A DNA stretch of 64,000 nucleotides from Litoribacter populi (GCF_007483685.1 NZ_VMKN01000001.1:496001-560000), one strand, 5' to 3'. Positions 15,352 through 24,020 are shown, counted from the stretch's first letter. Notes: generated by a model from the sequence alone, not told the origin. Program-made: numbers and translations.

Positions 15352-16110
15352 ATGAATAATAGATTTACTTTAAAAATTGCAGCATTGGCATTGGCCTCTG
15401 CTTTTTATAGCTGTTCAGAGTCTGGATATGATGAGGAAAATGTAATAATTCCTGAGGAAAGTATTAACTATCTTGATTTTGATCAAGCCTCCATTGAAAC
15501 TCAGTTTAACAAAGTGGTAACTGTCTCTGATGTATCGGGTAATTACTCAGTTAGGGTGAATTTTGGATCTGATGAGGACGGAGTAGTTGAAGATATGTTA
15601 AGTTATACTAATTTTACATTGGCAATGACCTACCCTGATGATTTGATGGAAGCCTCAAATGAAAATTCTGACGAAACCTCTCGAGAAGCTCCAGATAGAG
15701 AATTTGGAGAAATAACAATGACTGTTATGGACTTAAATCTGGATGAAGATGCAAATGGGTTTTTCTTGGAAGTGAGCTATGATCAAGAAAAAAGTATTGG
15801 TCAAAATTTGATGACCTTTGCTAATGATATTAACTATGATAGTCCTGATAGGTGGATGTATTATGGTAGAGTTGAGTATGAAACTACGGTTAACCAAAAT
15901 CCTGATATTAGGGTTGAATGGTATTATAGAGGTTGCTCCACATGTTCAATGAATTATTTGTTTGGCGCTACGTTAAGTGAGCAAAATCCAGTATCAGAGT
16001 TGGTTCGATATGATTCAAGAAGAATTAGAGCAAAAGTTCGTAGTAATTGGTGGAATTATAAAGTGTTTTTCAAAAAGTGGGGGAATGACCCTTGGAGACA
16101 AGTTTATTGA
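15352..16110 (+). CDS. Lipoprotein of unknown function
   Basis: This 252-residue protein has a lipoprotein signal with hydrophobic residues 8-20 and Cys21 in AFYSCSESG. The mature part is very acidic (SGYDEENVIIPEESINY and later DETSREAPDREFG), and the last third is basic and aromatic (CSTCS near residue 198, then RRIRAKVRSNWWNYKVFFKK). No domain is recognised. The following DUF4249 lipoprotein and TonB receptor genes are on the same strand 59 bp and about 1 kb away, so the three may form one uptake operon with this protein as an extra surface component. Confidence 0.7.
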   Translation: MNNRFTLKIAALALASAFYSCSESGYDEENVIIPEESINYLDFDQASIETQFNKVVTVSDVSGNYSVRVNFGSDEDGVVEDMLSYTNFTLAMTYPDDLMEASNENSDETSREAPDREFGEITMTVMDLNLDEDANGFFLEVSYDQEKSIGQNLMTFANDINYDSPDRWMYYGRVEYETTVNQNPDIRVEWYYRGCSTCSMNYLFGATLSEQNPVSELVRYDSRRIRAKVRSNWWNYKVFFKKWGNDPWRQVY

Positions 16111-16169
16111 AAATTTAAAACTAAGGGTTTCGGAAGTTTCGGAACCCTTGTTATATAAAAATTTTAAAA

Positions 16170-17114
16170 TTGAAAAAGTACTGTTATTTCTTATTATTAA
16201 TAATCTTTATTTCATGTTCCACAGAGTATCACCCTTCCGGTCTTGACATAAATAAATCTGAATATGTAGTCAATGGAATCCTTGAGCATGGGCAATTACC
16301 TGCTATTTACATTTCCAAAAGCCATCTATACAAATCTTCCGTATCTGAGGTTGATGACATATTGGATGTAACCCTCAGCTGGGAGGATGAAAATGGCAAT
16401 TTAATTTCTGAGCAATTGGTGAAGGCTGATTCCTTTTATATGGGTAATGCCGAAGTGTTTGAAGGGAATAAATATCATTTACATGTGGATACACCTGAGG
16501 GGACTCTATCCGCAACCACCGTTGTGCCCCAAGCAGTACCAATCCTATCTAGCAGGTTGATATTTCCAGCAGGTTTTATGGATACAGAAACTAGGAGTGG
16601 CCCTTATTTTCGAATTTCCTTTGACCTTGAAGCTTACTCAAATGAAGATCAATTTTTTGAAGCTTTTATTTATACTGACTATTGGAATGTGGAAGATGAT
16701 GAAGACCCCATATACAACCTACTTAAAACCTATAATAACGATGAGTTGATTTTGAGGGAAAACCTTCCATCGAATTATCTACATGCATTTGTATTTCAAA
16801 AAGAGGCAGGTGATCCGGACCAAATCAGTCTTGCTTTTGACAGTACGATTGGCAATCCTTTTTTTGATGATTTTTTTCCTGTATTATTAACAGTTTCAGA
16901 GGAGTATTATAACTATAAAAAATCTTTGGTTAATCATGTGGACGCGATTGGGAGCCCAAACTCTTTTACACTTTCTGATGCTTACTTACCCAATATTTTT
17001 AAGCAGATCCAGCCAGTTTACTCCAATATAGAGGGAGGCATTGGAATTTTTGCGGGTGTCAGTAGGAGTGAATTACTTACAACATGTAATCTGAATGGAA
17101 ATGTCTGTGAATAA
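16170..17114 (+). CDS. DUF4249 outer-membrane lipoprotein
   Basis: This 314-residue lipoprotein starts at a TTG, chosen because it gives a full signal peptide (MKKYCYFLLLIIFISCS with Cys16). Early mature residues EYVVNGILEHGQLPAIYISKS match the DUF4249 pattern, followed by an Ig-like stretch (VTLSWEDENGNLISEQL) and the classic end YSNIEGGIGIFAGVS. DUF4249 proteins accompany TonB receptors of the carboxypeptidase-regulatory type and probably act like SusD as a surface lid. Its 3' end overlaps the receptor gene by 20 bases, supporting joint function. The ligand is unknown. Confidence 0.88.
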   Translation: MKKYCYFLLLIIFISCSTEYHPSGLDINKSEYVVNGILEHGQLPAIYISKSHLYKSSVSEVDDILDVTLSWEDENGNLISEQLVKADSFYMGNAEVFEGNKYHLHVDTPEGTLSATTVVPQAVPILSSRLIFPAGFMDTETRSGPYFRISFDLEAYSNEDQFFEAFIYTDYWNVEDDEDPIYNLLKTYNNDELILRENLPSNYLHAFVFQKEAGDPDQISLAFDSTIGNPFFDDFFPVLLTVSEEYYNYKKSLVNHVDAIGSPNSFTLSDAYLPNIFKQIQPVYSNIEGGIGIFAGVSRSELLTTCNLNGNVCE

Positions 17115-19518
17115 ATATTACCTTTTGATATTAGTTTTTCTTGGCATCCACTTTAATTCCCAAAGTCAACAAGTAAGGATAAATGGCATTATCACCGATG
17201 CTGCTTCTGGGGAAAGCCTTATCGGTGCATCAGTATTTCTGCCGCAATCAAGTAGTGGGGCATCTGCCAATGAATATGGGTTTTATTCACTTAAAGAAAG
17301 GAGGGGCCATGAGGTCACTTTAAGAGTAAGTTACGTAGGATATAAGAGTCAAACCCTGACCCTTTTGGCGGAAAGCGATACCACCATTAATTTTAGATTG
17401 ACACCACAGCTTATGGAAGAAGTGGTAGTGATAGGTGATAAAAAGATCGAAAAAAAATCCATTAGCAAGGTAAACTTCAATGCGCCAGCTCTGTTGGAAT
17501 ATCCTTCATTTAAACCTGATGTGGATATATTAAATGTATTGCAACAACAATCGGGAGTACAGCCGGGGCTTGAAGGGTCAATTGGGTTTTCTGTCCGAGG
17601 GGGCAATAATGACCAAAACCTGATCCTTATGGATAATATCCCACTTTATAATACAGGTCATTTGGCAGGGTTTGTATCCATATTTGATCCTTTTGCTATT
17701 AATTCCATGACCTTCTACAAGGGAGGTTTTCCCGCGCAGTACGGCGGGAGGATTTCTTCGGTAACGGATATCTATTTGAAGGAAGGGGATCTGCAGTCGT
17801 ATCATGGGGAGGCAAACATCGGGTTGTTTTCTGGCAAGATTGCATTGGAGGGTCCGATTGTAAAGGATAAAAGTTCATTCTTGGTCTCCTTCCGTAGATC
17901 TACTATTGATTTGTTTCTACAGGGAATGTATGCTTTGCAACAAAACACTGAAAATAAGTTCAACTACAATTATCATGACTTGAATGTAAAACTCAATCAT
18001 ATTGTGGATGAAAAGAACCGGCTGTTTTTTAGCTTTTATTCAGGAGGAGATAAAATCAGCACAGTGGGCTCACGCACCTTCCTGGCAAGAGAAAATGTGT
18101 TGAGGACCTACAACAGTTCTTATAGGAACGACTGGGGTAACAGATTTGCCAGTTTAAGGTGGAACAGGTTATTGGGGGGCAATGTGTTTTATAATCTTAC
18201 ACTTGCATACTCTGATTTTGGCTATAATCTTTCCAATGAAGATGAGGTGTTGGATAATGGAGAGATTAATTTATATAACAGCTATCATTACCGTGTAGCG
18301 GTCCGGGATTTGGTGTTGAAAAATGATTTTGATTTTGCCTTATCCAATCAGGTTAAATTTAAGGCCGGTCTGCACCTTACGGCCCACCATTTTCAGCCTC
18401 TTGACTGGGAGCAAAGTAGAGTTGAACTGGAGGGGCTTGGCAGCTATGAAAATCGAAACTTTGTAGAGTTAAATGCTTTTGATGGGTTTGTTTATCTTCA
18501 AAGCGACCTTTCTTTATTGGATACCAGGCTACGGCTTCAGCCAGGCATTCGGGCAGGCAAATATTTTCTACCGGAATCTAATGGGTTTTTGCTGTTGGAA
18601 CCAAGATTCAATGCAGCCTACGATCTAGCTCCGGATAAAACTATTCAGGCGGATTATGCCCGGATGGGACAGACTGTACATTCTTTGAATTCTTCGGGGA
18701 CCTCTTTGACTCCAGATATATGGATTCCCGTGACGGATAGGCTGAGACCTGCTATCAGTGACCAGGTGTCGTTTTCTTATTCACAAGAATGGGAACCTCA
18801 ACGCGCCAGTGTTCAAATGGGGGTGTTTTATAAAGAAATGCAGAACCTGATCGAGTTCAACCAAAGTTCGGGATTTGGGACTATTAGAGAAAATTGGGAC
18901 GAGCAGTTTGCCCATAATGGTTTTGGTCAGGCATATGGTTTTGAGATTTCTGGGGATAAGCAGTATGAAAAATTCAGGTTTGAGGGAAATTATACTTTCT
19001 CAAGATCACTCAGGCGCTTTGATGAGCTGAACGGCGGGGAGGTATTTGCCCATAATTTTGACAGACCCCATAATATTACCCTGACCTCTCTGGTGAGGTT
19101 GAACCAGAAGACTACGCTTTCCCTGCTCTGGACGTATCAAACTGGCCAGCCGATGACATTGGGTACCCAGACTTATAATGCCATCAACAACCACCGTATC
19201 TCTTTGGCGAACTATGCCGATCAGCCGGCAAATTTTGATCTTCCGAACCCGAATCCTACTTTTTTTGAGGATGTTCTTTTGGTACGGGATATGAATAATT
19301 ACCGCATGCCTGATTATCATCGTCTGGATTTGGCTTTGAGCCATCGTAAAAGGTGGAGGAACAACTGGGTAAGGACATTCTCGGTAAACGTTTACAATGC
19401 TTATAACCGTCAGAATGCCTATTTTATCTATACCGAGAAAACCGGGGAGTCAATTAGTTTTAGGCAATTTTCACTGTTTCCAATTCTGCCGACGGTGTCC
19501 TATGGAGTGAAGTTTTAG
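17095..19518 (+). CDS. TonB-dependent receptor with carboxypeptidase-regulatory-like domain
   Basis: The 807-residue protein has a signal peptide (ending FNSQSQQ, about residue 25), a CarboxypepD_reg-like beta sandwich (INGIITDAASGESLIGASVF, residues 28-105), a plug domain (VLQQQSGVQPGLEGSIGFSV to ISSVTDIYLKEG, roughly 145-235), and a 22-strand-type barrel ending in ILPTVSYGVKF with a C-terminal Phe. It imports an unidentified substrate across the outer membrane using TonB. The start at 17095 lies inside the DUF4249 gene; an alternative ATG is two codons later. It partners the preceding DUF4249 protein. Confidence 0.93.
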   Translation: MEMSVNKYYLLILVFLGIHFNSQSQQVRINGIITDAASGESLIGASVFLPQSSSGASANEYGFYSLKERRGHEVTLRVSYVGYKSQTLTLLAESDTTINFRLTPQLMEEVVVIGDKKIEKKSISKVNFNAPALLEYPSFKPDVDILNVLQQQSGVQPGLEGSIGFSVRGGNNDQNLILMDNIPLYNTGHLAGFVSIFDPFAINSMTFYKGGFPAQYGGRISSVTDIYLKEGDLQSYHGEANIGLFSGKIALEGPIVKDKSSFLVSFRRSTIDLFLQGMYALQQNTENKFNYNYHDLNVKLNHIVDEKNRLFFSFYSGGDKISTVGSRTFLARENVLRTYNSSYRNDWGNRFASLRWNRLLGGNVFYNLTLAYSDFGYNLSNEDEVLDNGEINLYNSYHYRVAVRDLVLKNDFDFALSNQVKFKAGLHLTAHHFQPLDWEQSRVELEGLGSYENRNFVELNAFDGFVYLQSDLSLLDTRLRLQPGIRAGKYFLPESNGFLLLEPRFNAAYDLAPDKTIQADYARMGQTVHSLNSSGTSLTPDIWIPVTDRLRPAISDQVSFSYSQEWEPQRASVQMGVFYKEMQNLIEFNQSSGFGTIRENWDEQFAHNGFGQAYGFEISGDKQYEKFRFEGNYTFSRSLRRFDELNGGEVFAHNFDRPHNITLTSLVRLNQKTTLSLLWTYQTGQPMTLGTQTYNAINNHRISLANYADQPANFDLPNPNPTFFEDVLLVRDMNNYRMPDYHRLDLALSHRKRWRNNWVRTFSVNVYNAYNRQNAYFIYTEKTGESISFRQFSLFPILPTVSYGVKF

Positions 19519-19927
19519 GGGATAAAGGGTATACGCGAGGTTGCAAGTCTAAATAGGTCACCACAGATTACACAAATTTGCACAGATTGATTTATAGTGG
19601 GAGATGCTCAACCCCTGTTGGGGTTGTGGTGACTTGTTGGTGTGGGCTGCACCCACGGTTACTGAAAAGTTCAACCCTTGTAGGGTTGCTGGGTTGAATG
19701 AATCCGCTATACTTCTGAAGTTGAGGGAAAATTGGCCCCCTTATAAAGGGTCGGTGCAAAAACAGAGTATTTGTCTAGAGAAAAAGCCAGTTTGTCTAAA
19801 TTAATTTCATGTGATAACTCTTATTGCTATTATTGTTTATAGAATACTTCTATTTCCTGCATTATGGACACCTGTGCATTTACAGTTGCAGCAGCAATAA
19901 TTCATTGCGCTATTAGCCATTAAATAA
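19519..19927. other. Repeat-filled gap after the TonB receptor
   Basis: An ACAGATTACACAAATTTGCACAGATT stretch near 19563 is of a type common in Bacteroidota intergenic repeats, and the palindromic repeat copy 2 follows. A 66-codon frame (19604-19804) is made of this repeat and was rejected. Confidence 0.45.
19609..19688. repeat. Dispersed palindromic repeat (GGGTTGCACCCACGG type), copy 2
   Basis: CAACCCCTGTTGGGGTTG (19609-19626), GTGGGCTGCACCCACGGTTA followed by CTGA (19641-19664), and CAACCCTTGTAGGGTTG (19672-19688) repeat the elements of the copy at 14886-14938, with an extra CAACCC hairpin in front. A short partial copy occurs near 20165-20187. Confidence 0.65.
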
Positions 19928-20125
19928 ATGTTTATGATATCAACTGAAAAATTATATCTTATAGGGTTAGTATTTGTATTTATATTATTTATTTTAGCTG
20001 TAATTGATATAAATAAAAATGTTTATAAAGGAAATAAAAGAAGTGTATATTGGATCTGGCTTCTGGTGTTTTTTCCAATTGTGGGTCCAATTATATATTT
20101 TTTAATGCGAAATAAGTTGACATAA
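19928..20125 (+). CDS. Small PLDc_N-type membrane protein
   Basis: This 65-residue protein has two membrane helices (about residues 8-28 and 41-60). The VYWIWLLVFFPIVGPIIYFL segment with its W.....FPIVGPI(I/L)Y signature is the phospholipase D-nuclease N-terminal (PLDc_N) motif, which occurs alone in many small membrane proteins and says nothing of enzymatic activity. The gene stands alone and is closed by a strong terminator. The start could also be the Met three codons in. The role is unknown. Confidence 0.75.
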   Translation: MFMISTEKLYLIGLVFVFILFILAVIDINKNVYKGNKRSVYWIWLLVFFPIVGPIIYFLMRNKLT

Positions 20126-20130
20126 TGCTA

Positions 20131-20157
20131 AAAAAGGGAGCAAATTGCTCCCTTTTT
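20131..20157 (+). terminator. Hairpin terminator after the PLDc_N gene
   Basis: AAAAAGGGAGC and GCTCCCTTTTT form an 11-bp stem around a short AT loop, six bases after the stop codon. The flanking A and T runs make it potentially bidirectional. Confidence 0.85.
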
Positions 20158-20276
20158 CTGAAATGCTCAAGCCCTTCAGGGTTTCTGGTAAACTGCCTCC
20201 CCCTTTGCGTTTCTTCTTATCTTTGCGGTTTTTGGAGGAAGTTACCAAGCACATTTACAATCCATCATGATTTCCT

Positions 20277-20284
20277 TATCTTTG
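20277..20284 (+). promoter_or_regulatory. TAnnTTTG promoter box of rfbC
   Basis: TATCTTTG is an exact match to the Bacteroidota -7 box and lies only four bases before the rfbC ATG, which implies a very short or nearly absent 5' leader. Confidence 0.55.
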
Positions 20285-20288
20285 CAGC

Positions 20289-20846
20289 ATGAAAATCATT
20301 AAGACCAACTTAGAGGGCTGCTTTGAGATAGATCCGGATATAATAGGGGATGAGCGAGGGTATTTTTATGAATCCTTCAATGTGCAGACTTTCGAGAAAG
20401 TGACTGGCATAAAGCCTGATTTTGTGCAGGACAACCAGTCCAAATCCAAAAAAGGGGTGTTCAGAGGACTTCACTTTCAAGCACCGCCTTACGCTCAGGC
20501 CAAATTGGTGCGCGTAATAAGCGGTGAGGTTTTGGATGTGGCGGTGGATATCCGGAAGGGTTCCCCGACGTTTGGGCAGCATCATGCAGTGTTGCTGAGT
20601 GCGGAAAACAAAAAGCAGTTTTATCTGCCTAGGGGATTTGCCCATGGGTTTTTGGTGCTTTCTGAGACGGCTGAGTTTTTCTACAAATGCGACAATTATT
20701 ATAACCAGCCTTCCGATGGCGGTATACACTATAATGATCCCAGCCTGAAGATAGATTGGCAGATGGATGAGTCAGAGATTATCCTGTCCGAAAAAGATAG
20801 GAACCTGCCTAGGCTGATGGATTTTGATTCACCGTTTGAGTATTAA
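20289..20846 (+). CDS. rfbC: dTDP-4-dehydrorhamnose 3,5-epimerase
   Basis: This 185-residue enzyme (normal length) is the third step of dTDP-L-rhamnose synthesis, epimerising C3 and C5 of dTDP-4-keto-6-deoxyglucose. The cupin core carries DERGYFYESF, FVQDNQSKS, the catalytic base in GVFRGLHFQ (His62), LPRGFAHGFLVLS and the catalytic Tyr132 in FFYKCDNYY. rfbD follows about 290 bp downstream across a block of tandem repeats. rfbA and rfbB are not in the window. The product feeds O-antigen or exopolysaccharide assembly, which fits the polyprenyl-phosphate transferase nearby. Confidence 0.96.
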   Translation: MKIIKTNLEGCFEIDPDIIGDERGYFYESFNVQTFEKVTGIKPDFVQDNQSKSKKGVFRGLHFQAPPYAQAKLVRVISGEVLDVAVDIRKGSPTFGQHHAVLLSAENKKQFYLPRGFAHGFLVLSETAEFFYKCDNYYNQPSDGGIHYNDPSLKIDWQMDESEIILSEKDRNLPRLMDFDSPFEY

Positions 20847-20854
20847 TAAGAATT

Positions 20855-21120
20855 GGCCACGAAGGAGCAAAGGCTCAAAGGGGAAAAACTTAGTGTCTTA
20901 GTTTCTTTGTGGGAAAAAAACACAGATTCCTCGGATTTCACAGTGTATAGTGTGGAAGAATTTGGCCACGAAGGCGCGATGGCGCAAAGCAGAAAAACTT
21001 AGTGTCTTCGAGCCTTTGTGGCAAAAAAAAAAACACAGATATCTCGTATTTCACAGAGTATAGCCACGAAGGCGCGAAGGCGCAAAGAAAAAAACTTAGC
21101 GTCTTGGAGCCTTTGTGGCC
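20855..21120. repeat. Three tandem copies of a GCCACGAAGG...CTTTGTGGC repeat
   Basis: Three units start at about 20855, 20963 and 21062. Each begins GGCCACGAAGG (GCCACGAAGG in the last), continues through CGCAAAG-like sequence to AAACTTAG(T/C)GTCTT and ends near CTTTGTGG, so the ends are inverted copies. The first two are joined to the next by an ACACAGAT...TTTCACAG linker. They fill the gap between rfbC and rfbD. A diverged scrap of the same type lies near 23792-23870. Confidence 0.75.
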
Positions 21121-21138
21121 CTTTAAAACTTTAACGAT

Positions 21139-21990
21139 ATGAAAATTTTAGTAACCGGTGGTAAGGGGCAATTGGGCCAGGAGTTGGAGGGGCTTGTGAG
21201 GGAGTCTGGACATGAGGGGGAATGGATATTTGCTTCTAGTAAGGAGGTGGATATTACCGATAGGGAAAAGCTCAAGAAATTTTTAGAAGATATAAACCCT
21301 GACGTAATTGTAAACTGTGCAGCTTATACAGCTGTAGACAAAGCCGAGGAGGATGATGAAAGGGCAAAGGCTATCAATGTGGATGGGGTAAGGCATTTGG
21401 CAGAACTCGGCCAGGATAAACTCATCATCCATATTTCCACTGATTTCGTATTTGATGGGACTTCCCATATTGCCTACAAGGAGGATGCTGTCACCAACCC
21501 ACTGGGAGTGTATGGGCAGACTAAATTTGATGGTGAGAAAGCCTTGCTTGCAGTGGCAAAGAATGCCGTGGTAGTGCGGACTTCTTGGCTTTATGGTAGT
21601 TATGCCAACAACTTCATGAAAACTATGCTGCGTTTGGCTGAAACCCGATCGGAGCTAAATGTGGTGGCTGACCAGATTGGAACCCCAACCTATACCGGTG
21701 ATCTCGCAAAAGCTATCATCAAGATCGTTGACCTTGGAGGGATCTCTCCGGGGATTTATCATTTCAGTAATGAGGGTGTCACCACCTGGTATGGGTTTGC
21801 CCATAGTATTTTTGACTACGGTGGCTTATCTATAAAAGTCAAACCCATCCCCTCAGCTCAATACCCCACTCCTGCCCAGCGACCTCATTTCAGTGTATTG
21901 GACAAGTCGAAGATCAAGGAAGCACTGGATATAGAAATCCCGCATTGGAGGGATAGCTTGAAGGTGGCGTTGGGTTGTACTAAGCACTAG
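21139..21990 (+). CDS. rfbD: dTDP-4-dehydrorhamnose reductase
   Basis: The 283-residue enzyme reduces dTDP-4-keto-L-rhamnose to dTDP-L-rhamnose with NAD(P)H, the last step of the pathway. The Rossmann dinucleotide motif is VTGGKGQLGQEL at residues 5-16; DVIVNCAAYTAVDKAE follows near 56-71, then STDFVFDG and the catalytic YGQTKFDGEK (Tyr-xxx-Lys). RTSWLYG and DQIGTPTYTGDLA are further family markers. It is the expected partner of rfbC on the same strand. Confidence 0.96.
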   Translation: MKILVTGGKGQLGQELEGLVRESGHEGEWIFASSKEVDITDREKLKKFLEDINPDVIVNCAAYTAVDKAEEDDERAKAINVDGVRHLAELGQDKLIIHISTDFVFDGTSHIAYKEDAVTNPLGVYGQTKFDGEKALLAVAKNAVVVRTSWLYGSYANNFMKTMLRLAETRSELNVVADQIGTPTYTGDLAKAIIKIVDLGGISPGIYHFSNEGVTTWYGFAHSIFDYGGLSIKVKPIPSAQYPTPAQRPHFSVLDKSKIKEALDIEIPHWRDSLKVALGCTKH

Positions 21991-22083
21991 GTATTTTGTA
22001 CTAAGTTAGGAATCGCAAGGAAAAAGTAATTTGTGAATAAGACTTTGCGTTTCTTGCGAATCTTTGCGGTTGGTTTCGGAATG

Positions 22084-22155
22084 TGAGGCAAAGCCTGCCT
22101 ACCGGCAAAGGCAGGCCTCAATTTTCGGAGTCCCGAGGCACAGCCTCGGGACAAC
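22084..22155. repeat. Two-hairpin dispersed repeat, copy 2
   Basis: GAGGC...GCCTC with an expanded inner hairpin (GCCTGCC-TACC-GGCAAAGGCAGGC) is followed by AATTTTCGGA and GTCCCGAGGC-ACA-GCCTCGGGAC, then AAC. A second ACAACGTGA follows directly. It has the same order as the copies at 14120 and 23911. Confidence 0.7.
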
Positions 22156-22226
22156 GTGAGACAACGTGACAGCGGCAACCTTAAGAACAACATCAAAATT
22201 GCCTAAAAAAGCGGTCTGTCCTGCGG

Positions 22227-22270
22227 TGTACTTGGTACCTTGTACTTAGTACCAAGTATTGTCTGTACCA
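22227..22270. repeat. GTAC-rich repeat tract
   Basis: GTACTTGGTACC, TTGTACTTAGTACC and AAGTATTGTCTGTACC follow each other. The unit matches the 45-bp tandem repeat at 24021-24155. Confidence 0.6.
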
Positions 22271-22274
22271 GGAA

Positions 22275-23429
22275 TTAATTCATATTCAACTTCTCCCTAT
22301 CCAATACCTCTTTTGAAAGAGCGGGCTTCTTGTAGGCCTTTTTGGTAATCCTAGTGGAAAGTACCGTAGGCTTGGTTTTGTTGATTTTGATGATCTGGAT
22401 GAGGGTGTATCGGTCCAATACCAATCCCAACGTAACAGCACTTAAAACCACAATTGGCAACATGACATGGTCATTGTAGGATTGGCCTAGGAAAATCAAG
22501 CCGATAAACAGCAGCTTAACTGTTCCCAACACATAAGCCACCTGATCATGGCCAAGACCCATTCTCAATAGGAAGTGGTGTACATGGCTTTTATCCGGTG
22601 CCAATGGTGATTTGCCATTCAGTACTCTTTTAGTGAAAATTCTTGCTGTGTCGTAAATTGGTACAATAAGTAAGGCCACACCTGAAGCGATCGGAGCGCT
22701 GTATTTGAAACCTTCTGCGCCGAGCATTGTGCCGTTTTTATCGATAAAGAGTATCACCAACACTGAAAGTACAAAACCGATACTCAAAGAACCGGTGTCT
22801 CCCATGAAGATTTTGGCTGGATGCCAGTTGTAAAGCAGGAAGCTCAATATTGCACCCACCATGGTGAAGGCAATGATGCCGTAAGGAAGCATGCCGGCGG
22901 TGATAAACCACCAACCTAAAAAGGTGAGGGTAATAGTACTTATGGTGCCAGCGAGTCCATCGAGACCATCAATGAGGTTGAAGGCGTTGGTCAATACGAT
23001 GATGGTGAAGAATGTCAGGAAGTAGCTGACAGCCAATGGGATTTCATAAACTCCTAGGAAGCCATAAAAGCTGGTAACCCGGATATCGGCCATGCCAATG
23101 ACCAAAAAGGCGGCGATACACTGTCCGATAAGTTTTTGCAAAGCAGTAAGTTCCACCAAATCATCTCTCAGTCCCAGTGTAAACATGATGCCCATGGCTA
23201 TGAGGAAATAGCGGGTAGTGGCCATCTGGTCAAAGGAAAGCCAGGTAGCAAGTCCGATGAAGGTGGCCAGCATGATGGAGATTCCCCCCATGGATGGGGT
23301 CATCCCTTTATGTATTTTCCTTCCCCCGGGAGCGTCCAATACATTGTTTTTCCTGAAGAAAAATATAATGATCGGAGTAACTAAGAACCCGAAGAAAAAG
23401 GCTGTTAATGTAGCTAAGAATAAAATCAT
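22275..23429 (-). CDS. WecA/TagO-type polyprenyl-phosphate sugar-1-phosphate transferase
   Basis: This 384-residue protein of about eleven membrane helices belongs to the MraY/WecA family. Markers are GGRKIHKGMTPSMGGISIM (residues 36-54), LGLRDDLVEL with the Mg-binding Asp pair (around 85-94), NAFNLIDGLDGLAG (around 150-163), KIFMGDTGSLSIGF, and a cytoplasmic HVHHFLLRMG loop. It transfers a sugar phosphate, probably a HexNAc-1-phosphate, to undecaprenyl phosphate, starting glycan synthesis. The basic HVHHFLLR loop is typical of WecA/TagO rather than MraY. Its neighbourhood beside the rhamnose genes fits O-antigen or capsule synthesis. Confidence 0.92.
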   Translation of the reverse strand: MILFLATLTAFFFGFLVTPIIIFFFRKNNVLDAPGGRKIHKGMTPSMGGISIMLATFIGLATWLSFDQMATTRYFLIAMGIMFTLGLRDDLVELTALQKLIGQCIAAFLVIGMADIRVTSFYGFLGVYEIPLAVSYFLTFFTIIVLTNAFNLIDGLDGLAGTISTITLTFLGWWFITAGMLPYGIIAFTMVGAILSFLLYNWHPAKIFMGDTGSLSIGFVLSVLVILFIDKNGTMLGAEGFKYSAPIASGVALLIVPIYDTARIFTKRVLNGKSPLAPDKSHVHHFLLRMGLGHDQVAYVLGTVKLLFIGLIFLGQSYNDHVMLPIVVLSAVTLGLVLDRYTLIQIIKINKTKPTVLSTRITKKAYKKPALSKEVLDREKLNMN

Positions 23430-23445
23430 ACAAAAATATTTCCTG

Positions 23446-23453
23446 CAAATTTA
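23446..23453 (-). promoter_or_regulatory. TAnnTTTG box upstream of the transferase gene
   Basis: On the minus strand TAAATTTG lies about 16 bases before the ATG at 23429, matching the Bacteroidota -7 box. Confidence 0.45.
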
Positions 23454-23621
23454 CCTATATTTTATTAATGGATGAAAGAATATTATATAAAAAGGTTAGC
23501 GTTGTATTTTGTCAGGATAATTCTGCATGTTAAAGAATAAAAAAGCGAGAAAGTGCCGAAATGTAACTGTTTTAAGCATATTGCAAAGTCGTTTGAATCA
23601 GAATATTTTATACCCCTACGG

Positions 23622-23777
23622 ATGAATACTAAAGAATGTCCTGGCTGTGCTATGCCAGTTGAGCAAAAAGACACAATCTGCCCCATCTGCAAATTCGAAT
23701 TCCCCCAAAGGAGTAAGGCTTACACTTGGGTGGCGGTGGCTTTGGCGGTATTGATGTTGTTGTTGATTTTTTTGTAA
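23622..23777 (+). CDS. Small zinc-ribbon membrane protein
   Basis: The 51-residue product begins MNTKECPGCAMPVEQKDTIC; a longer frame from 23553 would add an unconvincing extension. Two CPxC pairs (CPGC and CPIC) 12 residues apart form a zinc ribbon, followed by KFEFPQRSK and a C-terminal membrane helix (about residues 32-50). Tail-anchored zinc-ribbon proteins of this type are common in Bacteroidota and have no known function. It is flanked by repeats on the downstream side. Confidence 0.75.
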   Translation: MNTKECPGCAMPVEQKDTICPICKFEFPQRSKAYTWVAVALAVLMLLLIFL

Positions 23778-23910
23778 AAGCATAAAGAAATGGTCACAAC
23801 GTTCGCAATGAATGGCCACAAAGGAATGGTCACTAAGGGCACAAAGAAAAAGGTCACAAAGGAGCACTAAGTAAAAAATAAGTCGCACAATGTTTGAAAT
23901 GGGGATGAAG

Positions 23911-23962
23911 GGAAGGCATAGCCTTCATTTTCGAAGTACCAAGACGAAGCCTTGGCACAACA
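23911..23962. repeat. Two-hairpin dispersed repeat, copy 3
   Basis: GGAAGGCATAGCCTTC, then ATTTTCGAA, then GTACCAAGACGAAGCCTTGGCAC and AAC. Arms have changed in matching pairs relative to the other copies (CCAAG/CTTGG in place of CCGAG/CTCGG), so the pairing has been kept. Confidence 0.6.
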
Positions 23963-24020
23963 CTGCACAGAACCGATAAATTACTTTTAAAGGCCAAAAA
24001 GGCTAGAATGAACAACAGTC

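Larger units (their letters stand above)
21991..22274. other. Repeat-rich gap between rfbD and the transferase gene
   Basis: It holds a CTTTGCG-type repeat (22040-22075), the two-hairpin repeat copy 2, and a GTACTTGGTACC-type tract at 22227-22270. The two genes converge here, and no classical terminator with a T-run was seen; the repeats may serve that role. Confidence 0.45.

Noticed and set aside
19604-19804. 66-codon plus-strand frame
   Set aside because: It consists mostly of the CAACCC-type repeat copy 2.
23790-23870. Short GGTCACAAAGG-type tract as a CRISPR array
   Set aside because: The units are degenerate and have no regular spacers; it resembles the intergenic repeat family seen at 20855.
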